64,000 nucleotides of DNA from Ostrinia nubilalis (taxonomy: Eukaryota > Arthropoda > Insecta > Lepidoptera > Crambidae): NCBI RefSeq assembly GCF_963855985.1, contig NC_087106.1, positions 7,919,001-7,983,000 of the forward strand. Reading direction: 5' to 3'. Below the pieces are notes generated by a model. The model was not told the origin of the DNA and searched no databases. It saw nothing but the letters and a program-made list of their open reading frames with translations. Shown here piece by piece: positions 11,281 to 20,980 of the stretch. A program made the translations under genes and the position numbers. The stretch's first letter is position 1. Each line of letters opens with the position of its first letter.

Positions 11281-11809
11281 GACAATGCCGGAAATTGGCG
11301 TCTTTTTTTTTTTCGCGCGGCCATCGACCAAACTTTGTTTTTTGATTACAAAATAGTGTAATAAACCAAACTTACTATGACATGTATACCTCTAAACTCA
11401 GTCTGAACTGAGTTACGAGCATTAGAAGTTTGATGATTTACATACTAGATTTGCTTTTTGCGCGCAAAGTTTTGTAAGAAATTGCAACAAAATAGTGAGA
11501 TTGTATGTGTAAACAAACAATACCATCCATTAAAGGCTCCAGACATCAGTATGGAGCAGAATCAGCGCAATAAAAAAATAGCGCAATATTTTGTTGCAAT
11601 TTCTTACAATACTTGCGCACAAAAAGCAAATCTTGTATGAAAATCATCAAACTCCTAATGCTCGTAACTCAGTTCAGACTGAGTTTAGAGGTATACATGC
11701 CATAGTAAGTTTGGTTTATTACACTATTTTGTAATCAAAAAACAAAGTTTGGTCGATGGCCGCGCGAAAAAAAAAAGACGCCACTTTCCATACAAAATCT
11801 GGCATTGCC
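11281..11809. mobile_element. Palindromic MITE present only in unit 2
   Basis: Arms of about 235 bp are inverted copies of each other: gacaatgccgg at the left and ctggcattgcc at the right, with poly-T/poly-A tracts and gcgcggccatcgaccaaac in both arms. Copies 3 and 4 (about 27296 and 31980) read cattgtcttaaatttatca without it, so this is a clean presence/absence insertion. Target duplication is not clear. Confidence 0.8.
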
Positions 11810-12136
11810 ATTTATCACACATTGTTCTCTGAGTTTTTTGTACTAAGCATATTCCTTTATGTTAGGAATTAGGGATAAAATGATACCCAGGCTCAGGGAA
11901 AACGCTATATTAGGGAATCAAGGAAGATACAGGATCACAGGGATATCGAACCAAACAGAACGCTGACAAGTTGACAACTCATAGTAAAAAATAAAATTAT
12001 AAAAACATAGACTATTAAAAGGAGGCCGTTCGTAACACTTTATATGCTGGATCTTCTTGGTATAAATTAACAATAATTATGCTCCCATTTTGCTACTTTT
12101 GTAGAGCCATTTATAGAACATTTAAATTTTTGATAA

Positions 12137-12950
12137 TTAAATTATTTCTTGCTTCACATAAGGTGGGATCACTTCCTTATCATCTACTTCACAGATGACT
12201 CTTCGAAGTTCCTTATTTCCTCTCAAATACATAGATTTTGTGTCTTGTATCAACAACTTTATAGCACTAACATTGGATGCGGCGCACACGCGCGGCCCGC
12301 AGCAGCTCATCCCGCGGCGCGCGACGCGCCAGCAGCACGGCGATGGGCCGCGCAGTCCGCATCCCCGCCGCCACAGTCCGCGGCGCGCCAACACGCTGCG
12401 CGCTCACCACGTCTCCCTCGTCGAGCTGCACACCCAGCTTTTTGACAACCGTGAAGATAATGTGTCTCGGGTTCTCGCTGCTGGTCTCCGGGTAACCCGC
12501 TATCTCAATGTCGTTTCCGAACATTTCCTGGTCTCTCTCGCTAATTTCAAGTTCTAAGTGCACTATCTTTTCCTCTAAATCAGACACCACGCAACTATGA
12601 GAATTACCCGCTGCGGTTTCATTCAAGGCACTCAATGCGGTTTTCTAAAGAGTCCAGACGCATGCCCTGCGTTTTGATGGCAGTTGTTACCTCTGATATA
12701 GTGGAACGAAAACAAACTCATTTCTGTGCGCATAGCGCGTATCTCCTCAAGGAATTGCTTGCAATCAGGCGCCGAACCCGCCGGGCTAACATCCCACAAT
12801 CACCCAGTGAGAGATGTCACTGCTGGATTCAGCAACTTCAGGTGTTGATTGACTCTGTGAGTGATATTGCAGCTTCTCTCTGGCGACAGAAGAATAGACC
12901 GGATAGGGGTATCTTGATTTCCACTCTTCGGTTTTTTGTATAAACATTCT
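12137..12950 (-). pseudogene. ORF1-like FP-domain protein, chimeric C-terminus (unit 2)
   Basis: A frame open from 12635 to 12267 carries the FP25K-like domain: EISERDQEMFGNDIEIAGYP, then LGVQLDEGDVVSAQRVG and RPIAVLLARRAPRDELL. That core normally continues into a conserved ORF1 tail. Here it ends after ARVRRIQC, and another frame continues with SMYLRGNKELRR and DDKEVIPPYVKQEII before a stop at 12137. The N-terminal coiled-coil part (about 12640-12950) is out of frame. The element's second ORF is absent, so this is a chimeric relic, replicated with the tandem unit. Confidence 0.65.
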
Positions 12951-13710
12951 GGGCCCTTTCAGAAATCGCTACGTTTTTTATCCTGTCTATAAAATGAGTA
13001 AAATCGTGAACTACTCACATTTTATACATTCGAGATCATAGGCAGCCTTGCACGTGCTTGCACGTAGAGCAGCGCCGAAATTCGGATTTTACACCCGGCA
13101 CAACCATCAGTAGCGGTCAGCTGATTAGACATGGTTACAACAAGTCCCAATGTAAACAAATAAATAACACTTGTAGTCACTTGCCCCCCTATCGCATTCC
13201 AGCCGAACCTGACACCAAAAAGTACAAGTCGATAGCATTTTACTGAGAAAGCAGGTCATAAGCACGATAGATAGTTCAATGTACAAAATTAACAGATGGC
13301 GTCACGTGCATAAAAATGTGAAAAAGGACTTGAATAATGAGGTTTTGAATTAAAGTTTGTAGGTTATAAAGTTGCAGCACACAAAATCACTTAGCTGGGA
13401 GCACACAAATTATATCAGATAAAGTCAATTGAGAAATAGTATTCAATTAGAAGCACACATTATTGTCATTGCTTCAAACAACTTCACTAGCGGCAGGTTA
13501 TTATGCCAAGTCATTATACGTGATAATTTTGCTATTACCCTGATATTCACGGTACATTCACTTGTAGAACACCACACAGTAATACACTCTTATATTCACT
13601 ATTAGTTATGAACTTTTAAACAGTATTTGTAGTGATAAAAATAAAATAACGAGAAGAGAGAGAGATTTGCAGCGATTTTCAGTTTATTGACAACGTTAAG
13701 CAATGCTTTT

Positions 13711-14616
13711 TCTATACTAATATTATAAAGAGGTAAAGTTGATGTGTATCTAGAGATGAAACGGATATCCGGTAACTATCCGGTAGGCCGGATATCCGGC
13801 CTAAATTTACTATCCGGCCGGATACCGGATATTAACTCACTATCCGGCCGGATACCGGATATTAAAAAACTACGACAATTTCCTATAACAAAATGAAATA
13901 GTTACATTAATCTTTGAAATAAATATCAATTAAATGGATTATAATAATGACGGCTTTTATGTAAAGTCCAAAAAATTCCAAAATAGGGATATGAAGGCCT
14001 TTCAAAAATCAAATTTCTTTTTCTGGGCTATTCACTCTAATGACGAATACATAAAAAGTAAATATTATCTATTAATGTCGAAATATTGCCAAATAATATA
14101 AACGATCTTTTTTTTACTGATGGTCTGATGACATGATGCAGCTCAGTCAGATTACGCAGCAAGTAATCTAATTAATCACACGCGATGGCAACCGAAATCG
14201 CCCGATTGATCTGCCCCCTAGACAAGTGGCAAAATCTGACTTTCTATTCGGATGGATTCGATTTTCAAAAAGTGTGACTTGTCTAGTATACTAGACCCAA
14301 TGATCTCGTTTGAAGCACCTGTGCGGCGCTAAACTCGTCACGATATGCAACGAGACAATGGGCCAACTATCCGGCCGCCGGATATCCGGCTATCCGGCCT
14401 AGCAGCTCGCCGGATATCCGGTATCCGGTATCCGGCCAAACAACTATCCGTTTCATCTCTATTGTATATTTGTTAAATTGTAAGGGGTAATCTCGGGATC
14501 TACAGAACCGATTTTAAAAATTATTTCACCAATAGAAAGCCACATTATTGCTGAGTGTCATAGGTTATATAAAAAACCGAAAAACCGAAAGGGCGAAGCC
14601 GCGAGCGGAAAGCTAG
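13711..14616 (+). mobile_element. Short Helitron-like element in unit 2, split by a hAT MITE
   Basis: This is the same TCTATACTAATATT...AAAGCTAG element as at 9871-10062. It is interrupted between gatgtg and ttgtatatttg by the 711-bp element at 13751-14461. Confidence 0.6.
13751..14461. mobile_element. hAT-type MITE with CCGGATATCCGG sub-repeats (copy 1)
   Basis: The terminal inverted repeat is TAGAGATGAAACGGATATCC at the left, answered by ATCCGTTTCATCTCTA at the right. Sub-terminal regions contain many ccggatatccgg palindromes. A second copy at 41751-42495 has a perfect 8-bp duplication; here the left duplication is degraded (tgtgtatc versus ttgtatat). No coding region. Superfamily is inferred from the 8-bp duplication of the other copy. 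Confidence 0.8.
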
Positions 14617-15172
14617 TATTGTATAAAGGAGACAGTTATATTAAACAATTTGTAACAAGATACCTACATAATATAAGTTTCATAACACAGGCCTGCAAAA
14701 TGAGGGTCATAACTTCCTCTCTGGGATTTGATAGCTGATTCTAGGGTATTTTGGTGCGCTGATTACGAATATGTACTTAGTTTTTCTCCATCACCTCCAG
14801 ATTTTTCAAAAAAGGTACAGATTGAAAATAGGAAAAAAATCACAAGTTTTTACATAAAAAAATATATCTTTAAAGAAGTACATTACTTTTAACTTAAAAA
14901 ACTACTAAAACATAATAACAACTTATTACTAGTCTAAGTTACATGTAAATTTTATTTGTGGAACCTGGTCCTTTTTTCCTGGAAGCTTCGGTTGTGCGCA
15001 GTGCCGGATTAAGCCAGCGCGGGGCCTGTAGCAAATTTATATCAAGGGGCCCTTGGTTTGCTTTAGGTTCTCAAGTTTAGGGTATTAAATGAAACAAAAT
15101 TAACTGAACTTTTCTTGATTTAATGTGGGAAAATTTAGAGATAACACTTTCAATATCAACTTATTTAAGCAA

Positions 15173-15345
15173 ATCATGCTCTATATTCAACAAAGTAAGA
15201 TGATTAAGACGTTCTTGTCCCATCGTGTTCCTTAATTCATTTTTAATACGTTTTAATGTTGAAAAAGAACGTTCGCCACTGCAGTTAGTGATCATGAGAG
15301 ACATGTAAATGCGCAAGGCAATTTCTAAGTTTGGAAAACACGATT
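15173..15345 (-). pseudogene. hAT transposase C-terminal (hATC) dimerisation domain fragment
   Basis: One open minus-strand segment reads IALRIYMSLMITNCSGERSF, then STLKRIKNELRNTMGQERL and NHLTLLNIEHDLL. The GERSFSxLKRIKNxLRxxMGxERL pattern is diagnostic for the hATC domain of the ZMYM/hAT-5-like branch. The rest of the transposase is missing, so the element cannot be autonomous. Confidence 0.8.
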
Positions 15346-17775
15346 CTAAAGAATTATTTATTAAAAGTTTTTAAAATTTTTAAAAATGATTAGTTTTTCA
15401 AATGTAGTTTGTAAAATGATCTTTTGTCATACGTTTTTTGTTAAATAATAGTAAACCTCATTTTTTAATTATCCGCTTTTTTACTTGAGTCTCTAAAACA
15501 CCTTGCTCTTAATCTACCGTCACTAGCTTTCAATAATCTCGAAACATGATCGATATGATAATCGATTAAAAAGGTTAGCTATATTCACTCATAAAAAAAA
15601 TGAATCTATATTTTATAATAAATCAACCAACTATAGTAGATTGGATCGTGACTGAATTAATAAAATTTAAATAGTTCGCCTGTTTTCTCGAAATATTGAT
15701 AATCGATATTATATTAAAATCGATTAAAAAAGTATAATCTCGGCTACCTACGTAAACTCATAAAATAAATGTATATACCTATAGAAAAAAATACAAATCT
15801 GGCCGCTTGAAGGGTAGAAATGTGGTATCTATAGATGCTAGTCTAAATTTAAACATTATAGGCCAGTAGAATTACATTTTAAATCGGAAATGTGAATTAC
15901 ATTTTAAGGCTGACAATAGTGTCTGAGTTTCTTGCGCTGCTTCTTCTCAGCACTGGCCCATTTATTGTCCTGAAGCAGTGGTAGGGTTAATACTGGGTCG
16001 TGTAAAAGTGCTTTTTTAATAAAGCCTACTTACAGAAATAAATGAGTTTTACTGAGTTTTTACTAAATAATTCCTACAAAAGATTTTATCGCTTTAATGG
16101 CTTCATTGGTTGCCCATTAAGACTCTCCTAGGTTTTCGACTTCGACGGAGTTTACGGAGACGCTTTATAGGTTTTCCGGTTATACCGCGTAAAGGACTAT
16201 CGAAAAGTGGTCTTCCTGACGGTTGAAGGGCATTTAATCCTGCATTAAATAAGACCAAATATACAACGTGTCCCAAAATTCAAGGATAAGCCGGCGCCGC
16301 AGGGTGGACATAGTCATGACTACTTTAGGAAAAATAAGAAAAAAAATATATCTCAATTATTTTTTAAGTTACACAATAAATTATGAAATTCGTCGAAAGT
16401 TGACACCCCTTATGATATTTTACATTACCACGACCACAATTTTTCAAATACTTCTGTTTTTTTGTTTGTATCGGCAACTTAAGTAGTGCTGCTGTCCACC
16501 CTAATTCTTAAAACCCTCAGAATCCTTGCAGTTTTTACACAAAAGTTAATCAAAATATGATATTTCCTTAAAATTTTGAACGATTTTTACTTTCACTCCA
16601 CTTTGACTCGTCGTTTTGTAAAAAAAACAGTATGAACACTACTGCGGCAAGTTTATTATAAAGTTGACGCAACTATCCAAGATTCCAAAATGGTATAATA
16701 CTCTAAGAAAACTAGTCGCAAAAAAGATATGCGTACCATTTTTACAAGTACTTCGCTTGTTAGTTAGTATGGGATAAATCTTGCAATTAAATTTAAAACC
16801 AGTTCTCCTCAACCAATTGAGCTGAAATTTGGTATACTTATGTAAGTACGATGACATTGCAATATTATGGTATCATTGAGCTGGATGGAGTCTGGAGGTG
16901 GCCATAGGAACTTCTAAACGAAACGGCGGAATCGCAACTAGTTTGGGTTCGTTGGACATCTTTTCGAGCACTTTAGTGCTAGATGATGTCCATGGTCCTG
17001 ATGATGAAGTCAAGAGGTGACCAGGAGCTGGCCAAAGGAACTCCTAATCGAAATGGCGGATGATTATCGAGTTTGGGTTCGTTGAATTTGACTTCCCGAG
17101 CACTTGGACCATGAGATTGAGAAACAACTAAAAAGTGTAAAATAAAGTTATAATAAAAAAAAACTTTTTTAAGAACAAGCATTAATGCGAAATTTTACGA
17201 AAGAATTTAACTATAAAAATAATTGAATGCAAGGTTCAAATAATTTCGAAAGTTTGTAGCGCAAACAGAAAAAAAGAGGAATAAATTCCATGCGCGATTA
17301 CAACTTTATTTTAAACTTTTTAGTTGTTTCTCAATCTCATGGCCCAAGTGCCCGAGAAGACAAATCCAACGAACCCAAACTCGATAAGCTTCCACTATTT
17401 CGTTAAGGAGTTCCTATGGCCAGCTCCTGGCCACCTCTTGACTTCATCATCAGGATCCTGGACATCATCTAGCACCAAAGTGCTTGAAAAGACAAATCTA
17501 ACGAACCTAAACTAGATGCAATTCCGCCGTTTCATTTAGAAGTTCCTATGGCCACCTCCAGACTCCATCCAGCTCAATGATACCATAATATTGCATTGTC
17601 ATCGTACTTACATAAGTATACCAAATTTCAGCTCAATTGGTTGAGGAGAACTGGTTTTAAATTTAGTTGCAAGATTTATCCCATACTACTAACAAGCGAA
17701 GTGCTTGTAAAAATGGTACGCATATCTTTTTTGCGACTAGTTTTCTTACAGTATTATACCATTTTGGAATCTTGG

Positions 17776-17959
17776 TGTTAATCGAACTAACTATTCTAAT
17801 TCTGTCGTATCAATAAAAACCAGTTTCAGAAACGTATACCGTCTATTCTTCCTCAAGTGACATTAATAAAAAAAAGCGAACATCGAAAGTTAATAGACAA
17901 TAAAAAAACATAGCGTAAAAAAGTATACATATTTATAAAAAAGTGTCCATTCGTGGACA
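17776..17959 (-). repeat. 3' LTR of the BEL/Pao element
   Basis: In element orientation it begins TGTCCACGAATGGACAC, which is itself a small palindrome, and ends TTCGATTAACA. It is matched by the 5' LTR at 23671-23854 over all 184 bp. Confidence 0.92.
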
Positions 17960-17976
17960 TCCTCCCCTTTTTTAAA
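17960..17976 (-). promoter_or_regulatory. Polypurine tract of the BEL element
   Basis: Immediately before the 3' LTR the minus strand reads AAAAAAGGGGAGGA. A purine tract directly adjoining the LTR is the standard plus-strand primer site. Confidence 0.8.
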
Positions 17977-19361
17977 GGAAAACGATTTTTCGCATCTACT
18001 ACCCAGTCGGAGCACCTTCCGCCAACAGCTCCTACCCATCAAATCAGTCTTGACTCTTCGCACGAGTCGATCCCAGGTGCCGCCCATAAATGGAGCCGAA
18101 GGGAGTATGAAGCGCCAGACGATTTTATTGATCGCAGTGTAGTCCGAAACCGCAGTATCGTAGAGGACCCGAAGTTGCCGATTTGCTCCAACAAATGACG
18201 TGCCATCATCGGAGAGATTGGCGCTCGATGTGCGATAAACCTCTGGAAACACATAATAGCCGTATCCGCAGGGAGGCTTGCAACGATCTCAAGGTGGATG
18301 GCTCTCGACCATGCACGTGAATAATGCCACCCAACGTTTCTCCTTCCTGCGACCGATGGCAACTTCAACTGGTCCAAAATAATCAATGCCGGTAAAAGTG
18401 AAAGGGCGCTGATGGTGAGCTAATCTTTCCTCCGGAAGATCTCCCATTGGAGGACAGAGCGTTGATCTCCGAAGCAGCTTACAAGTCTGACATCTATGTA
18501 TGACCCACCGAACAGCGTTTCGTATGCCGAGAATCCAAAACTTCTGCCGCAGTTCATTAATGACACTCTCCGTGTTGCAATGAGCGAATTTCTCATGGTA
18601 ATGAAGAATAAGAAGGCGTACCAGTGGCTCTTTGCCATCCAAAAGTACCGGTAGCTGCGCCAAAGTCGACGATGTTCTCCCCGCGAGGCACAGCAATCCA
18701 TCCTTCAACACCGGGGATAGTGTGACAAGGCGGCTCTTTCTTGGCACGGGTTGGTGGCGCATCAGACAGAGCATTTCCTCTTGAAAAACGTTCAGCTGAC
18801 TCCGAGCCAGAAGATGTCGTTCCGCACGCAGAATGTCCTCAGCTTTTAGCGGCAATAGGCAAGGAGCTGTGGCGAAAGGGGTCGAAGATTGAAAACCTGA
18901 TCTTTGCGTTAAACAAATATCCCCAACCCAAAAATTTTGAAAAATGTGACCCCGATTTTTGAATATGAGCGCGAGAAATATATGGACCCTAGCAGTTGCC
19001 CTTACCAGTCTAACCCAAGAGCTGTTCGGATGGTACGATGTCATACGTTCGGGTGGTACGATGTCATATGAAATGGGTGACTTGAAGCCTTTTTCCGCAG
19101 GCCACTCACTGATTGGAGTTACTAAAAGGTCTGGACAATATCGTGACTCAATGCCGCATGTTCCAGTGAGAGTCAGTCCAGAAAAAACGCCGACGCGGTT
19201 TAATTCGATGTGCGTCTCCAATAGTCGTGGCCCGACGAGAAGCTATCAAAGCTCCCTGCAATTCCAATCGGGGAATTGAAGCGGGCTTAAGCGGAGATAC
19301 CTGTGCATTGTTAGCCACAAATTCTGAAAAAGTATCCGACCTCTCACTAGTATGGGAGCGA
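17960..19361 (-). pseudogene. BEL/Pao pol remnant: RNase H edge and broken integrase
   Basis: Near 19200-19320 the minus strand reads SIPRLELQGALIASR and RRRFFWTDSH, typical of the BEL RNase H region. Then come FQEEMLCLMRHQPVP, the integrase zinc module (HYHEKFAHC then CQTCKLL), and the start of the core, GIDYFGPV. The core continues in other frames (RAIHLEIVASLP; WRFILPSAPFMGG). At least three frameshifts and a deletion are needed to join these. Reverse transcriptase is entirely missing. Confidence 0.8.
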
Positions 19362-19419
19362 TGTCCACGAATGGACACTTTTTTATAAATATGTATACTT
19401 TTTTACGCTATGTTTTTTT
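19362..19419 (+). repeat. Inverted 58-bp LTR fragment inside the BEL element
   Basis: Reading on the plus strand, TGTCCACGAATGGACAC and the following ~40 bases equal the beginning of the LTR in the orientation opposite to the two flanking LTRs. It sits exactly between the envelope-like ORF and the pol remnant, marking a rearrangement or template-switch junction. The last four codons and the stop of the envelope-like ORF come from it. Confidence 0.85.
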
Positions 19420-20779
19420 CAGTTTTCTCATTTTTGTTTGTTCGAATAAGGGATTCTTCCACAATTCCGGAGAGATTATAATACGGCCCATTGAACTGTG
19501 GGTCAATACTCCTTCTTTTCCTCATCAACATGGGCATTGTTGAACAAATATTGTTTATTGTTAATCCAGGGATCTGCTTTAATAATGAGTCAGACTCACA
19601 CATCAAGAAGCCCTCTTGTAGGCAGGACTGAGGATCTAGAAGCATTGGGTTCTTGACCACAATACTTGAGGATTTTGATGAAGGATAAGCAAGATACAAG
19701 TATGGTATAGGAGAGGAGTAGCATTTATTCTTTATCCATATCTTCGGCTCCCACTTTACATAATGTAGCAGTTGAAACCTCGTTTCTGGTTGAGGGATCG
19801 TTACTTTAATAACCAACTGTCCATTTGTCTCATCAATGGCCTTTAAAGAGGTGACTAAGTGAGGAGATATTGATGATATGTAGAGAAGTAACCCGGAGCT
19901 TATTTTCTGCTCTAACCAATTCCTCTGAGTTTCTAGACTCATTATGAATGGAGGAATTTTCCCTTGAAGCAGGATCATCAAAGAAAATGTTAACTGGCTG
20001 AGGTAATTTGTTAACAGATGTGCACCACGAATCTTAATCTCGGATAGTGTCTCAACATCAGATATTAACTTCTTGAATTCATCTGTTGTGTCCCTTATTT
20101 GTTCATTAAGAGACATCGTTACTAGTGAGATTTTTTCCAATACTTTAAGATCCTCTTCTCTTCTATCATAAAGATTTTGGATCTGCTGGGTCAGTTCCTG
20201 GTATTTTTGATCTGGGATAGCACCAAATATATCTGCCATCTCATAGGCGAAGACGCCGGCTGATATTGCGTAACCCGTGTATTTTAAGGTTTTAATGAAT
20301 TTCCCATACTTAGTTAACTGTCCACCAACCCGAGCCACTGGTCTAATAGCCCTTAGAAAAGCCATCACTACTCTCAAGGGATTGCGCTTGGTTCTAGATA
20401 AATGAGTCATATCAAACGTTTTCCGCTCCTCTGATATTTCAGTTGGGTAGGGGGTCACAATTAGCTGTTGGAAGGTTGACAAGATGCTGGTGTACTGCTG
20501 TTGATAGATCTTTTCAAGATAACCAAATTGCCTAGAGAGACTCTTGTAAACAGCTGCAGGTGTCTTCTCTCTATCTACCGTTGCTAGTGCGTCATGAAGC
20601 ATGCGTTCGGGAGGTGTAAGTTTGATTATGAGGGCTTCATCTGCATAGTCATCTATCAGTGCACCTTTAATTATTGGTGCTCTAGTTTCTACAAGGAGCG
20701 GCTCCTCTTCTTCACCTAGAATGTCACTGAAAGCACAGTTAATACTTAAAAATAATACAAAAGCTACTAAAAATCTCAT
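19403..20779 (-). CDS. Envelope/fusion-glycoprotein-like protein (F-like), C-terminally truncated
   Basis: Intact 458-codon ORF. Residues 1-18 form a clean signal peptide ending CAFS. A furin-type site RTKR at 129-132 is followed by a long hydrophobic/amphipathic region to about 187, then a heptad-like helix (about 193-250). The distal half has four cysteines (353, 386, 394, 412) and ordering that resembles baculovirus F and errantivirus Env (PF12259-like): a small N-terminal fragment, cleavage site, helical part, then a conserved distal domain. A second basic site RKRR is at 420-423. There is no transmembrane anchor, because the frame runs into an inverted LTR scrap and stops. Such proteins mediate membrane fusion in related viruses. 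Here a secreted product is predicted, and function is unknown. The F-like assignment is by architecture only. Confidence 0.7.
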   Translation of the reverse strand: MRFLVAFVLFLSINCAFSDILGEEEEPLLVETRAPIIKGALIDDYADEALIIKLTPPERMLHDALATVDREKTPAAVYKSLSRQFGYLEKIYQQQYTSILSTFQQLIVTPYPTEISEERKTFDMTHLSRTKRNPLRVVMAFLRAIRPVARVGGQLTKYGKFIKTLKYTGYAISAGVFAYEMADIFGAIPDQKYQELTQQIQNLYDRREEDLKVLEKISLVTMSLNEQIRDTTDEFKKLISDVETLSEIKIRGAHLLTNYLSQLTFSLMILLQGKIPPFIMSLETQRNWLEQKISSGLLLYISSISPHLVTSLKAIDETNGQLVIKVTIPQPETRFQLLHYVKWEPKIWIKNKCYSSPIPYLYLAYPSSKSSSIVVKNPMLLDPQSCLQEGFLMCESDSLLKQIPGLTINNICSTMPMLMRKRRSIDPQFNGPYYNLSGIVEESLIRTNKNEKTEKNIA

Positions 20780-20980
20780 CTTTGAATTTAAATTAACGGG
20801 TTCAGAGCTTAATGTAGAGATAAGAAATATGTCCCATTTCAGTTTTTAGTTTGTTTGTTTATATTTTTAATAATCTTTATCGGTTTTTTCTAAACATAAC
20901 TATGTCATTGATTGGTTAACATTAATATATCAAAAATAATCAGGTATATATCCCTTATAACCCAATGTTATATAATTTAT

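Larger units (their letters stand above)
10132..14685. repeat. Tandem unit copy 2
   Basis: This is the most complete copy. It contains the conserved GC-richer block (10345-10990), a palindromic MITE (11281-11809), the ORF1-like pseudogene (12140-12950), the Helitron-like element and a nested hAT MITE (13751-14461). It ends at TAA (14683-14685), where the 11.46-kb nested insertion begins. Confidence 0.85.

Noticed and set aside
16268..16486. 72-codon ORF MSQNSRISRRRR... found twice
   Set aside because: It occurs in both arms of the foldback element as mirror images with no domain; the repetition reflects the palindrome.
19403..20779. Rhabdovirus or chuvirus glycoprotein
   Set aside because: A furin site at residue 129 followed by a hydrophobic and helical region suggests a class I, F-like layout rather than these; no mononegavirus gene-junction signal was convincing in the preceding gap.
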